From positions 14,255,205-14,319,204 of the forward strand of contig JBAIZL010000006.1 in assembly GCA_036971475.1 (NCBI GenBank): DNA of 64,000 nucleotides, written 5' to 3'. Origin of the DNA: Prosapia bicincta. Its lineage: Eukaryota > Arthropoda > Insecta > Hemiptera > Cercopidae. Position 1 is the first letter of the stretch, and the number at the start of each line of letters is the position of its first letter. This document shows positions 23,564 through 42,918 of the stretch, one piece after another. The position numbers were made by a program, and so were the translations under genes. The notes below the pieces were generated by a model. It made no database searches, was not told where the DNA came from, and was given only the letters and a program-made list of their open reading frames with translations.

Positions 23564-23632
<69 letters not shown>

Positions 23633-24219
23633 CAAACAAACACACACATATATATATATAACAACTTGTAAACACTTGCTTATAAGTGCACTTGTATTTA
23701 TATGAGGATGGGTGCAGTTTCACGCTACAGTCCGAGTTGACAATCAGACTATCATTAAATGGTCATTCTCATGTAAACAAAGCGTAAGTTCTACTATAGG
23801 CAAGTATTTACATATAAATATACGTTAAAACATTTATAAGAATTTTTAAAATGTTGTTTGTCCATGATGATTTATAATATACTACATTCAATGCTGTCAA
23901 CACTGTTTTTTATTTAGAAAAAATGAAAACTTTGCTTATAAAACAATAATGTTGTCAATAGACTTTAACTAAATGACAGCGTATTTCAGTGAATTGTATG
24001 AGAATATCATTTACCTTTCAGTTCTTGCGCGTCACTTGTGCATGGCCCTTGATCTGTCAAACATTTGTAATAGTTGTTATACAGCCTTTCATTGTTAAGG
24101 ATATCTTTTATGTTGATATTGTCGTATTTGGTCGTATACTTCTGCTCCTTGTCAGCTGGAATCGCGTGCACTACAGCCAAACATACAAAGGCCAGACAAA
24201 CCACAACCGTAGTTTCCAT
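20887..24219 (-). CDS. Chemosensory protein CSP-2 (two exons)
   Basis: Complete CSP (OS-D/A10 family) gene for a small secreted carrier of hydrophobic ligands. Exon 1 is 24219-24015 (68 codons plus one base) and exon 2 is 21083-20887, joined over a 2.9-kb intron with GTAAAT donor and TTTTCAG acceptor in phase 1 after the Lys of QELK. The product is 133 residues: a signal peptide (METTVVVCLAFVCLAVVHA), [25 protein letters not shown], the four cysteines spaced C-x6-C-x18-C-x2-C, KCSEKQKKGS, EKKPAHYAALEKKYDPEG and a C-terminal tail ending QGIKL. It has Tyr (AHY) where many family members have Trp. The intron holds fold-back family E, a TCAATTCCT-type element and a Penelope endonuclease relic. 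CSP-3 lies about 4 kb upstream in the same orientation. Confidence 0.92.
21568..21725. mobile_element. Penelope-type fold-back, family E, partial
   Basis: Starts with the tag gttaattagagcttagctag, then tttagacgactatgacgctttcatcaatga and accaatcactgatga. Only one full arm remains. It lies in the CSP-2 intron. Confidence 0.45.
21749..22126 (+). mobile_element. TCAATTCCT-type element, non-tRNA core
   Basis: Head gtcaattgctacttactcg, core with aacctatgcgttaaaatagg and gccaaatgaaacgaaataactatattgc, tail gagtggatcgacaaaaag and end ggaaggaatta. The microsatellite before the end is absent. It lies in the CSP-2 intron. Confidence 0.6.
22973..23560 (+). mobile_element. Penelope-like element, family C, 3' portion
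   Basis: A truncated inverted arm (about 22986-23012), a GIY-YIG endonuclease relic, and a diverged right arm (tttttcctgatgattttaataaa ... tcttgtatttga). (TA)n tracts flank both sides (22936-22972 and 23570-23628). It complements the copy at 13629-14290, which kept the 5' coding part. Confidence 0.55.
23026..23400 (+). pseudogene. GIY-YIG endonuclease relic of a Penelope element
   Basis: The frame reads KSYGQTYKKLK, stop, RYKEHIN, then KSNLSTHCINNGHRF and NGLEMKHKKFINTKL. This matches the layout of the Penelope C-terminal endonuclease (YIGQT-R-L--R--EH ... S--A-H----NH ... E--I). The first Gly-Ile-Tyr element is diverged. Internal stops at two or more places show decay. GIY-YIG domains nick DNA; in Penelope elements they are thought to prime integration. 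Confidence 0.6.
23570..23628. repeat. (TA)n microsatellite
   Basis: About 59 bp of TA repeats bordering the right side of the Penelope copy, followed by a short CA/TA mixture to 23660. It lies in the CSP-2 intron, about 390 bp from the exon 1 donor. Confidence 0.95.
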
Positions 24220-24271
24220 GTTGAAAAGTCTTTAGTTAGTTGCTCTACATTTATGTAGTGTGTAACTGCCG

Positions 24272-24278
24272 TTTTATA
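24272..24278 (-). promoter_or_regulatory. TATA box of CSP-2
   Basis: TATAAAA (context ATATAAAACGG) on the minus strand, 53 bp upstream of the CSP-2 ATG. The expected start would be near 24248, giving a leader of about 30 bases. Confidence 0.6.
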
Positions 24279-24546
24279 TTATATGCAACATGAAAGGTAC
24301 TCCCCCCTGTTACGTGAAGAGGTTTGCCTTGCATCGCAACGGGTTTGCAATTAGTACTTAGTTGTATTACATGTTAAATAATGTTGACACATAGGTTATG
24401 TTACTTCCCTGTCACTTCCTTTTTACTGAGTTGTTGACGGGATTGCATTGTTCCAATTGCCATATGTTTTGTTTACTCAGCTGGTCTGTAGAGAGTTTGT
24501 ACACTGGTAGGCGTACCAGATATTTATTTCATTAAATAAATATAAA

Positions 24547-24955
24547 CAAGTAATTTAACCAAAATTTCTTTAACTCAATTCATACTTAGGTCAACAAAGA
24601 AGAATTTCATTTTAGTTACTTTTCCATAAATAATTACAATGTAAATGAAATAACATAACCTATGCGTTGAAACAGATGTTATTCCGCCTTACCTAACATG
24701 AAATCAGATGTTTTATGTTATCACTTACTTTAGGCCAAATGGGACTAAATAACTATATTGCATATTATCCCCCTTTTGTGAACATTTTTCTTCCTCACTA
24801 AACTAACATTAATTTGTTTTAAGTTTAATTATTGAATTAATATTTAGAAAAAACTGTATTAATTCCAAGTGTCATCTAGTACAAGTTTTAAAAAACTTAT
24901 TTGAAATTTAGTGGATGAATAAAATGTATTTAATTAACACTTAAAAATTTGAACA

Positions 24956-25007
<52 letters not shown>

Positions 25008-25065
25008 TATATACAAGATTATGTATAGATATAAGGAAATTGTGAAGTAATAGAAAGATTTCAAT
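24547..25065 (+). mobile_element. TCAATTCCT-type element, non-tRNA core
   Basis: Head aactcaattcatacttaggtc, core tatgcgttgaaacagatgtt and gccaaatgggactaaataactatattgc, tail tagtggatgaataaaatg, a (TA)n tract (24957-25005), then aggaaattgtgaagtaatag and end gatttcaatga. The microsatellite is enclosed by conserved sequence on both sides. It inserted about 0.3 kb upstream of the CSP-2 promoter. Confidence 0.65.
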
Positions 25066-25759
25066 GAAAAACAGTCTCAATAGTCTATGTTCAAGAGAAA
25101 TAGAAATATAGAAAAATTTGACTATCTACTAATTAATAAGAACAGGAATTAATTATATTATAATTCTAGACTATTACTTAAAACTTAATAAAACCGTATA
25201 TTGATTACGTCATATTGTGATCATCGTTCGCGATTAATGTGTATAATTATAAATTCCTAATATTGCAATTTTTTAATTACAAATATTTTTCTAATATTTT
25301 TTTCTAATTAATTTTCAAAATATTTTTGTAATATTTTTTTTAATGAATTTTCAAAAAGTAATTTCTATGTAGACTAAAATTTTGCAACAAATTCATTGTA
25401 AATATTGCACGAATGTAATGAAACGTAATACATTTATTTTGATCTAAATTGGTTATTAAATTTCCAAATTTACAAATAATTGTTTTCACAAATAAATCCG
25501 AAGCTCAAAGTGATTGGAAACCAATTATTTTTCGATTGGTTTGTTCACTAAAAGGTAAACATTGTTAAAGGTAGTGGTACTGGAAGTGTTTAAAGCTTGG
25601 AGAATGAAACGAGAGCAACTACTTACCCTGAAGGAAATGATGTTGTTGTAAAGAGGATCACAACAGTCTGCTCACCAACATTCTATAAATCGAAAAACTG
25701 CGTAAGATAAAATTGTTAAGTTCAGTTTGAAAAGGAAAGCTGAAGAGCCCGATTCAGGT

Positions 25760-26445
25760 AGAACACAGACTTTTCGGACCTGGAGGGTGTTTTAAGTCAG
25801 TTGCCAGATGATGAGACGCGCAAGTCGGAAGGAGGCATAAAGCTTGAAGCTCACATGATTTTCGCTTCAGTATTTGTTCCTACCAATGATGTACGTGAAG
25901 TATTTGAACTCGTGAGAGATGAAGTTGATGAAGAATTACTGACCTTACCCGAGTGTTATAGTTAGACTTTCACCAGCTGAAATCAGTTCTCCCCAGTTAG
26001 TTGTTATTTTCTTGATGTTCTCAACTACATGACGTAAATTATAGCTGTAACTGGTAACGCTCATACGATAATTAAAAAATTGGTCTGGGTAAATCCATAA
26101 AACTTGCACAGCAATGTATTGGCTTTGTCTCGCATGAATGACGTTATAGAGGTGTACACTGAATTGTCTTTTTTGTAACGTTATTGTAGCTTCTTAAGGT
26201 ATACACAAGGACGCATCCTCCTCTGGTGACGAAATAACTGGCAACTAGACTAGCAACGTTATATGTACAATCTTGTAAACCGATTAGCAACTTTTCTAAT
26301 AGCAACTCAAGTTTACGTTGCTTTGGGATCACCAGTTGCTTTCTGTATGTCCGCAGTCTTGATCGAATACTTAGAAAAGAGTTACGTTGTAGGGATACCC
26401 GCCCGTGGACGTCGAAGGGCTGTACCTCACGATACCCGATTACAT
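25760..26445 (+). pseudogene. Probable MULE transposase relic
   Basis: At 25765-25962 the plus frame reads LEGVLSQLPDDE, then HMIFASVFVPTNDVREVFELVRDEVDEELLTLPECY. After about 350 unrelated bases another frame reads IEYLEKSYVVGIPARGRRRAVPHDTRLHYGI (26365-26450). Together these resemble the Mutator-like transposase region 'ALAFVP--DV--AFE-L ... L--YFE--YIG-P-RG-RR-P--P-LWN-Y'. The gap, stops and frame changes show a dead copy. The second block with its Arg-rich RGRRR is the stronger part. Assignment is from memory of the motif. Confidence 0.4.
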
Positions 26446-26479
26446 TATGGAATCAATATAAAGCTACTCACAGCATAGA

Positions 26480-28130
26480 AATTTTGAATTAGAAATTTTT
26501 TTTTAGCAAAATGTTTACTATAAAAAACATTATTAGTGAAAATGCATTAGTAATTTTGATAGACATCCGGTGATTAAAAATGGGGATGAAAAACACACTT
26601 TAAATCTGTAGCCATCGGCAAATAAAATTCAATTTGAGGTAAATTAATCCGGAATTGATTAAACTAGGGAGAGTAGGTTAGGTTAGGGTAGGATGTACAA
26701 TGTTATTAGGTAGGGAGTCAGGAAAGGCTTGGTGATCTGTTGGTGATATCAAAATAGCCAGTAAGTATAGCTATATGGGTAAACTTAGGGGTTTCTTATA
26801 TGCAGGAAATATCGATGTTTGCGTCGTATGCTGCACACCTGAAAATACATGTCATATGTCGATTGAACTTACGTCCTGACAATGACCAGCCTAACGACGA
26901 GACAACCTAATACACCTGGTCAAAATATGACCCTACCCTACATTGTTGTTTAACTACAGGCCCCTGTGAACTATTGTATAGGATCTGGTGGTGGAATATA
27001 TCTCCAGACTCAGTTTTCAAAGACCAATTCTTTCAATATGCTAGCTCAAAATTACAAAAGGAGAATTATTTAATAACAGTATCGCTATGTAACAAGGTTG
27101 TATTAAATTTGTTCTAATTTGGTAAAACTACAAGTTTTATAACTTGGTTCCACAAGAATTTGGATTACTAAATTAATTAAAACTTTTAAGTGTTTTTAAT
27201 TATATTTTAATAACTAGAAAAATATTTCTTTAATCCTTTAAAATTTTGTCACCTAAATTGTCAAAAATACACAAATTGAATGGTGACATACGTACACAAG
27301 TTTTCATTTAATTTTCCATTTGTCTTTTTGTTTCATCTGTTGCTATTAAAGCTCGTAATTTGTTGTCTTGCTTTCTCTGTAGAACGTTTTCTACTAATGT
27401 TAAATTTCTTATGTACATGTAATTTATACACAACATATTGTATATTTAGTCAATATCTTATGGGTAAACATGACATATAATTGTATATTCCTAATACACT
27501 CATCTTCATTCCTGTTAGGAATATTTGTGTATATTTGAGTACATGTTTCTGCCTTTCCTAACGTTACATTTTTTCCCTCTGTTCGCACGTGTCAACTCTG
27601 AACATTATTATAAAAACTTATTCTCGATGAGTAACTTGAAAGTTTCAAAATCTAATTAAATAATGTAGTTATAAAGTTATTTACTAAAATTATTACGAGA
27701 AATCTAAAAACTAAATTTGAAGAAATATATTTAAAAGATTAAAATATCTCTGAAAGTTTCATTGAAAGTTTCAATGAAGACATTGATTTTTGAGTAAATT
27801 AGTTTTTTTCAATAGGAGCTCACTGTATAAACAAATTGTATCTTGATTTGTAACGGGCATCCTGTATTTTCAAAATCAAACTTTTAAAACTGTTCAAATT
27901 ATTGTTGAAAAGATGGGAAAGTAGCAAAAGATATTCATTTTAAGATTGATATTTGTAGCAGCGTTAATAAAAACCATTAAAATATAAATAAAATTTGTGT
28001 ACTGTAATGCATTTTTGGATTAGACAATATTGAGCATTATAATCTAGTATTTCGTTACAAAAATAGGTTTTATCAAATAGCAGAGGATGTCTCTAGGAAA
28101 CAGAAACCCTATTACAAGAATGCAAGGGAT
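26480..28130. other. No gene recognised
   Basis: Spacer between CSP-3 and upstream repeats. The G-rich taggttaggttagggtagg at 26673-26692 recalls insect telomere-type TTAGG but does not form an array. Short open stretches (for example 27280-27480) are hydrophobic AT-rich frames without support. Confidence 0.5.
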
Positions 28131-28132
28131 GT

Positions 28133-28138
28133 TTTATT
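28133..28138 (-). terminator. Polyadenylation signal of CSP-3
   Basis: AATAAA on the minus strand, about 83 bases after the CSP-3 stop codon, a normal distance for a short 3' untranslated region. Confidence 0.5.
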
Positions 28139-28220
28139 ATTGATTAAAATAGATACATTGTTTTTTAAATTTACTTAAATTTGATTTTTTAGTATCTTGA
28201 TATGGTTTGTTTTCAATTTA

Positions 28221-33384
<5,164 letters not shown>

Positions 33385-33439
33385 GGTATGTGTACAGATA
33401 ACTATTACCAATTGAAATGCATGCTGTAATCTTGGCTTG

Positions 33440-33446
33440 TTTTATA
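33440..33446 (-). promoter_or_regulatory. TATA box of CSP-3
   Basis: TATAAAA (context GGCTATAAAACAAG) on the minus strand, 56 bp upstream of the CSP-3 ATG at 33384. A leader of about 30 bases is expected. Confidence 0.6.
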
Positions 33447-33554
33447 GCCAAGAACATTGTTCCCCACTCTTTTGTCGTGGTAAAAACGTCACAAAAATAT
33501 GTGTAATTTAATAATACGGATTAAATTATGCAACAGAAGGTTGAGGCAAGTGTA

Positions 33555-34465
33555 CAAGAGATCTTTATTGAGTGATTAGCATTTAAATATCATTCATACC
33601 CTTAATTTATCGTCGATTAATTGCAATAATACAATTTTCTCTGATAGTGAATCACTTGCAAAGGAACTTCGAACAACAATTAATATGCAATAGGCACTCT
33701 CTCCATCTCCCTCTCTCTCTTTTTTCTTTTTTATTCTCTATTCTCCCCCTATTTTTAATATTTGCGTTAGGAGATAAAATGATTATTTTATTACCTGAAG
33801 TTCCCAGGCTACTATAGTTTACTAATTATCTGCTTATTACCAAATGCTTTAATACTTTCGGGTGTTACTATTCCTGAATTAATATCAATACATCCCCAAC
33901 GTTTTAAGTTTTTTAAGTATAAAACAATATTTATAAAGTATTAAAATTCGGTAAAATGTGTTTTGTATATTTTCTGAGAGTGATATATATTTTTGGACAA
34001 GAGATCTTTATTGTAACAGAGTGATTAGCATTTAAATGTTATTCGTACCCTAATTTATCGTTAATTAATTGCAATAATACAATTTTCCCTGTTAGTGAAT
34101 TACTTACAAAGGGACTACGAACAACAAATAATAGGCAATAACCTCCCTCTCCCTCTCTCTCTCAATCTCCCTCTCTCTCTCTTTCCCTCGGTCTCTTTCT
34201 CTCTCTTTTACTCTCTCCCTCTTTTTTAATGTTTGCGTTGGGATCTAAGAGTGATAAACTATTACCTGAAGTTCCCAGGCTACTATAGTTTACTAATTAT
34301 CAGTTTATTACCAAATGCTTTAATAATTTCGGGTGTTACTATCCCTGAATTAATATCAATAGATAACCAACGTTTAAATTTTTGTAAATACAAATCAATA
34401 TTTGAAAAATATTAACATTTCAAAAAATGAATTTTTTAGGCTTCCTGAGAGTGATATATATATTT
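33555..34465. repeat. 443-bp direct tandem duplication
   Basis: 33555-33997 and 33998-34465 are direct copies starting caagagatctttattg and ending gagagtgatatatat. Each contains a CT-rich microsatellite, longer in the second copy, and an identical block ttacctgaagttcccaggctactatag. An open stretch at 34233-34415 is inside the duplicate and has no family match. It lies just upstream of CSP-3. Confidence 0.8.
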
Positions 34466-34469
34466 GTGG

Positions 34470-35236
34470 GGGTTAAAGTGATGCAATAAAATGTTTTATT
34501 TAACAAACCTATTTAATTATATAAGTATAAATGATCCCGTACAAAATATGTGCATAATAATATCAGTAAATATGTCATATTTTGAATAGGCCGCTTGGTA
34601 TCGACGGATAAAATTTACCGAAATTCACAAAAACGTGTTAATAATTGTTATTAACACATTACTTGTGCTAAAATATTTATCAGTTATTACTTATACAGTA
34701 TTTTACCACTGACGTTTAGTCTGTACTTAATTCTAGCTCAACCCTTTATTCTCACTAAACTTTGACTACAGCTTTAATATTTGTTTTGACTTCACTGCTA
34801 ACATGATGGCCAGCAGGGTCAAGACAGTGGTCCGGATATTCACATGTCTCCCAAAAAGATAATGGTTTAGCTCTCACTTGGTTCATAACCACTTGAATTG
34901 CTGCATACAACCAAGTATTTAGGCATGTCGCTGATATATATGTATATATATACTTTGCTATTAAAGTAGCTTTCTGTTTTAATAATGGCCATAAGGGACT
35001 CTAAATAGGTGACTCGAAAACGAAAATATTGAATTTTCTAAATAACTAGTTACATTTCATTTTGCATTTTATGTCAGAATCCTGGCTACACGTTACTAAA
35101 TACGAGACGCCACATTCATTTTATCTATATAAAAATTCTAAATCTAATGCCATAAAATCATAGGTAGGACTTGTGAAACTTTATAGTTTTGAAGTATTAT
35201 TAGTAAGAAAAACTATTGAAGTTGCTTGATGTAATC
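34470..35236. other. No gene recognised
   Basis: AT-rich spacer between CSP-3 and CSP-4 with no supported gene, RNA or terminal repeat. Confidence 0.5.
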
Positions 35237-35525
35237 ATCTTGAATTCACTGATTAAACTAATTTTGAAATTACTTATCTAAGTGAATACGTAATTGCTTA
35301 CTTGCTGACGCGTTTCAAAACATTCGTTCCTTTTACGAAGCTAACCCTCTCTTGGTGTGTGGGATCTGTGTATTGAATTGCTGTTTCAGTGTCCAAAAGG
35401 ATGTTCGACATTTGTTTGGGTTGTATTTTTTGAGAGGGGTTGCATTCCTTTGTCTCGTGTAAGGAACGAATGTTTTGAAACGCGTCAGCAAGTAATCAAT
35501 TACGTATTCACTTAGTTAAGTAATT
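35237..35525. mobile_element. Fold-back element, family G
   Basis: Inverted arms: gtgaatacgtaattgcttacttgctgacgcgtttcaaaacattcgttcc (about 35280-35332) and its complement (about 35460-35515). The outer tag is cttgaattcactgattaaact. The right arm has GGAAC, GAAT, GTTTT, GAAA, a five-pair stem with wobble pairs. The second copy at 59672-59885 has GAAAC/GTTTC in the same place. Confidence 0.55.
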
Positions 35526-36009
35526 TTTAAAATTAGTAAAAAATAATGATTCCTTTCATACCATAGCAGAAACATGCAACATATCATTGTACGTTAAACC
35601 TATTTTACTGCTTACCAAAACCACTGTCACGATTACATGAGAAGGCCTCATTGACTGGGATATCTATGAAATGGTACTTTAGTGACGCGCTCTTACTTGC
35701 GAGAGCCATTTTCCTCTTGTTTATCTTTTAGTTCGAGGAGAGGTTCAAATCTGTTGTGGTTCACCGAGTAGAATAGGGGTAGTAGAAGGATAATACCTTC
35801 CATCTTGTCCCTACCAGATGATAATTGCCTGAATGTTATCAACTTAACACAGAACGAGGCTAAAATATATACACATATTTCAAAAACTATTTATAAAAGG
35901 AGATTCTCTATTGAATTTTAAGACTAATATAGATTTAAGAGCATTGATATGACAAAGATATGAAAACGCATTAAAACTTTAATGCAGAAAAGCCGTGGTC
36001 AAATCTTTT
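35526..36009. other. No gene recognised
   Basis: Spacer. Unique sequence with ccaaaaccactgtcacgattac near 35618; no supported feature. Confidence 0.4.
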
Positions 36010-36045
36010 TCAATTCCCTCAATTAGTTTTCACTCTCCATATATA

Positions 36046-36094
<49 letters not shown>

Positions 36095-36484
36095 TGTTCA
36101 TATTCTCAATCGTTGTTAAAATACCTTCTATTCATCCACTCAAGTTCAAATATATTTTCTAAACCTTATAGTGGATGATAATTGATGTTAGTAGAGTTTT
36201 TTTCCAAATATTATTTTATTAATTAAAAATAAACAAATTGATTTTGATTTATATGGGAGAAAGACATTTCACATAAGGGTCAAGGTATGGAATATAATTA
36301 TTGCATCGCATTTGGCTCATAATAAGTGAAAGCATATGATTTCATAAAACAGCTGATTTTTTGTTATAGGTTTTGTGGTAGAACAGCTGTCTTAACGCAT
36401 AGGTTATGTTACTGTTTTTATATCATTTAATAAAAAATACCAAAAACAATATTCTTCTATATATGGTTAAGTAGGAATTGAGTT
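36010..36484 (-). mobile_element. TCAATTCCT-type element, non-tRNA core
   Basis: Near-complete minus copy. On the plus strand: tcaattccctcaattagttttcactctcc, a (TA)n tract (36047-36092), tail (ttcatccactcaagttcaaat; gtggatgataattgatgttag), core (ggtatggaatataattattgcatcgcatttgg; tagaacagctgtcttaacgcatagg) and head ggttaagtaggaattga. Confidence 0.7.
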
Positions 36485-37390
36485 TAAAACATTTTAGTTT
36501 ATATCACTGGTTTACTAACATTTTACGGAATACATTAAGAAACTCCATCGTTCCTTGTACATTTAATCAGCCTTTGATAGTAAAACAAGAACATTTCCTC
36601 ATATTCATTATAGACATGTTTAACGATACCTGTAGTTTGCGTATTTAATGGCATATGGACTGAAAGAGGTTTTATGTCAGAGAGTGTCCTTAGGTCTTAC
36701 ATTAAAGGTATGGTAACCAATAAAAGAGATGGAGTTTATATTATATTTATGTTTAAAACAATATAATGCAATAGCATGCGTCCCTCTATTCTATTCTGTA
36801 CATATCCCAAATTTTGATCAGGCTACTTTATCGATCTATCATTTCATATTTTTACCAAAGGTTTTATCTCTCTACAATATACTTCTCCTAACATATTTAT
36901 TTAGCGTTTTTCGCCGTTTATGTTGCTATTGTTGAAACGCACGCTTAAAATTGTTGATTATTTTTTAACCGTGTAAATAAAACCTTTTAATTACAGAACT
37001 TGTAAAGAAGGATTTATTATTTGATTTCAATATTCAGGTAATTTAAAGATATACCTTTTATACAAGCATAAAAACACTTATAATCAGTTTCGATTCTCTT
37101 TGATTTTGCTAATCCTGACATGACGTTCTCTGAAATTTTAAAACTTTGTAGTAAAAGGACAACTTAAAAAATTGTATGAAAGTTTAACGTAAATTCTATA
37201 AACATTTGTTTAGAAAAAACCATAACAAATTTGGCTGCTTTGGGTTCTTTGAGTAGCGTGATGGAAAAGGTTTTTTGACAGTAAGTTTTTGTAAAATTCC
37301 AATAACAAAGTCCCCATTGAGGTTAATAAATGGTTAGCCAATGCTAATAAAGCCTACTTAGGGCCACGCCAGCATCTAAGCAGGTAGTAT
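36485..37390. other. No gene recognised
   Basis: AT-rich spacer. A hydrophobic open stretch at 36729-36935 has no domain and reads like chance in AT-rich DNA. Confidence 0.45.
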
Positions 37391-37394
37391 TGCA

Positions 37395-37880
37395 GTAGGA
37401 AATAAAAAATGATTCCGTATAAGACGTTGATCAAGTACTAAGTTATGCCTCTGAAGCGTGGGCATTAACGAGGTATGAGGAAAACAACCTGGCTGTCTTC
37501 GTCAGGAAGATCTTCAGGAGGATTCTTGGTCCTGTGAATGTTGGTAGGCAGTGAGGGAGAAGAAGAAATGTGTCTGCTTTACGAGCTGTTTGTGGTACGC
37601 AATATAGAGAAAGTATTTAGAATTAGAAGACTGCAATGGGAAGAATGGAGGAGAGTGTTGTACCCAGAAGCCTGTTAAATGGAACTATCTATAAAATGAG
37701 AGCAAAAGGACGTCCTAGACTTAGATGGATGGATTGCGTCGCTCAGGATGCCAGAACACTGCTGAATGTGAGGAACTGGAAAGCAGCCAGGATCGAACTA
37801 CCTGGCAAAGGCTCATTGAGGAAATCAAGGTCCACGGAAGAAGAAGAAGAAGTTTTTATAAAATTTACCTAATTGTAGGT
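37395..37880 (+). pseudogene. Non-LTR retrotransposon C-terminal relic
   Basis: The plus strand reads VLSYASEAWALTRYEENNLAVF, then RKIFRRILGPV, then (another frame) KGRPRLRWMDCVAQDARTLL and VRNWKAA. A further frame change continues as DRTTWQRLIEEIKVH. This is the well-known segment downstream of the reverse transcriptase in endonuclease-RT type non-LTR elements ('LYG-E-W-L-----L--FERKILR-I-GPV ... GRPR-RW-D-V--DL--L-VRNW---A-DR--WR--I-EAK'). At least two frameshifts and stops near 37555 show decay. A (GAA)n tail follows at 37840. Confidence 0.7.
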
Positions 37881-37959
37881 TTTGCGTCGCTAAGAAATAT
37901 TATTTTAGTTATGAGTCCAAACAAATGAATTATAACTTGTAGTTTAACTTGTAAAACCG

Positions 37960-38222
37960 TTACAATAGAAATATTGGCAAACACCCCAATACTACAAACA
38001 TAATAAAAAATAACCAATATCACAAGTTAGTTAAATTACTGTATTCTAAATTGCGGTACAGGGTTTTGTAATGAGACCCTCTGATAATGATGACATGGTG
38101 ATCGCAGTGAACATAAGGGTTTAATTTTGGTATATTATAATATAAGTTTTTTTTGGTATTGGGGGTTTTGCCAATATTTCTATTGTAATTTACTGTACAA
38201 ATGTGTTCTTAATATTGTACAT
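37960..38222 (+). mobile_element. Penelope-type fold-back, family D, diverged
   Basis: Left end ttacaatagaaatattggcaaacaccccaatac, right arm with ctctgataatgatgacatggtgatcgcagtg (motif decayed), then ggtattgggggttttgcc and the tag tgtgttcttaatattgtac. The left arm motif is deleted. Confidence 0.5.
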
Positions 38223-39690
38223 TGTAAAACTGAACACGGTAATAAGAAATCTTGTAATAGAAATCCGTTTGAACTTATAAAGTTTTAAAATCCTATTTAA
38301 CATTTATCCGCTACAAGCGTATTTCTATTTATTTAGTACAACTAGAGCTACTAGTGTACTAGAACAAAATAAGTATTTAGTTCTAGCATCCATAGTTTAT
38401 TATTGGTTGATTAGTTGAGTACGAAACGAAAAGGATTCTTTGTTTTACAAAAAGAGGATCCATTTGGTGAAGGATCCAGTTACAAAATGTTAGCTGTAGG
38501 AGGTGCTCGATAACACATGCAGAACTTGAGGTTTTTGAGGTTATGAGCTCCTTTGGGTGATATGGGCGAAGCAGGACTATTTCAGGGAATGCATCACTAC
38601 AGAAATTTTTTTTGAACTAAGAAAAGGCCTAAGAATAAATATAATTAGCTATAGACTATTACAGCCGGGATACGTCATTCATTAGCAATAGCAAACGGGA
38701 AGTTTTCATTATTAAACATTAATTATTTTAATAGTATTACAAAATTATACATGAGAAATTATACCGGATGCAGCTTTTGCAATATTTTGTATAGTAAAGG
38801 TATAGCTTTACTCGTTTAAAAATAACCTTCAAATTAATTCTGAATTTTACCGCATTTGTTCTGAGAAACTAAAACGACCCACTCAGTACGGAGATCTACT
38901 AATATTTGTTTTTATAAAGAATTATTTAACTGCATTTAAAGAATTATTTTTTTAAAATCTCTTACTTCCGGTTTCTCCAACGAATTTCGTCATCTTTTTC
39001 TTAAGGTTTTTTCAAACATTTATTGATTTTAACGAATTTTAGCCCAATATAAAACTACAACAACCTAACCGTCTAAATCTACTCCAACGACTTTTCTCCC
39101 CAAATAAGTTTTGCCCCTTTCTTTAACATCAATGGATTTTGAAAAAAATGTCTAAACAAATTTTAAGTAGAAAATAAAGTTCTATTTATCTTAAGCCTTT
39201 TTCTCCCGTTGATTTTCAACCTGCTTTTTCTCACTCAATTTCAAACAGTTACATTACAATTATTTGTACTATTTACACGAACATTTGCATGACGATCATA
39301 TACAGAATTCGCATGAACTATTTAAATTTTGGTAGTTGCTGAAATAGTAAATACGAAATTTTAATAAAAAGGTAATTTTAAGAGTAGTTTTGTAAAATTA
39401 ATAGCATTAAAACTTATCGAAAATATTATATAAACGTTTTTATTTTAACAAAATATCTCTCACAGGATACACATTGTTCCCAGTATCTTGAAAGACTAAG
39501 AAATTTTGTAAAGTCGGTATTATACTTTATCAATGAAATTAGCTCATGAAATATTAAAAACATACCTTAAACAGTTTAAAAATTCGTGAGCAACAACCAT
39601 TTTCTTTAGATAAATTGGTTATATAATTATTTTCCCAGAGTAAAACAACTAAATGAAAAATCACACAGGTAACATAGTTTATTAGGAAGT
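38223..39690. other. No gene recognised
   Basis: About 1.5 kb downstream of CSP-4 with no supported gene or repeat. AT-rich, unique in this window. Confidence 0.45.
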
Positions 39691-39693
39691 ACG

Positions 39694-39699
39694 TTTATT
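39694..39699 (-). terminator. Polyadenylation signal of CSP-4
   Basis: AATAAA on the minus strand, 65 bases beyond the CSP-4 stop codon; a second AATAAA lies at 39678-39683. Confidence 0.5.
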
Positions 39700-39763
39700 A
39701 ATATTTAAATAAATAATTAATTAAACGGTTCGATAAATATCCGTTTTGAGAAATATTGCGTTT

Positions 39764-42712
<2,949 letters not shown>

Positions 42713-42751
42713 GTTTCTAGCGACAGATATTTGGAACCGGGGATTTAGCCC

Positions 42752-42758
42752 TTTTATA
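42752..42758 (-). promoter_or_regulatory. TATA box of CSP-4
   Basis: TATAAAA (context GTTATAAAAGGGC) on the minus strand, 40 bp upstream of the CSP-4 ATG. The leader would be only about 15 bases. Confidence 0.6.
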
Positions 42759-42918
42759 ACGATCAACAGCGCTAAAAAAACAATCCCGCTCAGCTAGGAA
42801 TTGACGTCAGAAGTGGAATAATAAAACCTAAGTTTATTTTGTGGAATTGTCAGATTTAGGAGTCAATGCCTCCTTAAGTCAAGAATAATACTCAAGCTTG
42901 CGACTAGAAATGCCAAAT

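Noticed and set aside
26665..26695. Telomeric TTAGG array
   Set aside because: Only two or three imperfect units; no array and no subtelomeric context.
33385..33411. Upstream in-frame ATG of CSP-3 as the true start
   Set aside because: It adds residues before the signal peptide; starts at MKL match the paralogues' length and leader spacing.
42713..42766. Upstream in-frame ATG of CSP-4 as the true start
   Set aside because: It lies upstream of the TATA box and would place 18 polar residues before a normal signal peptide.
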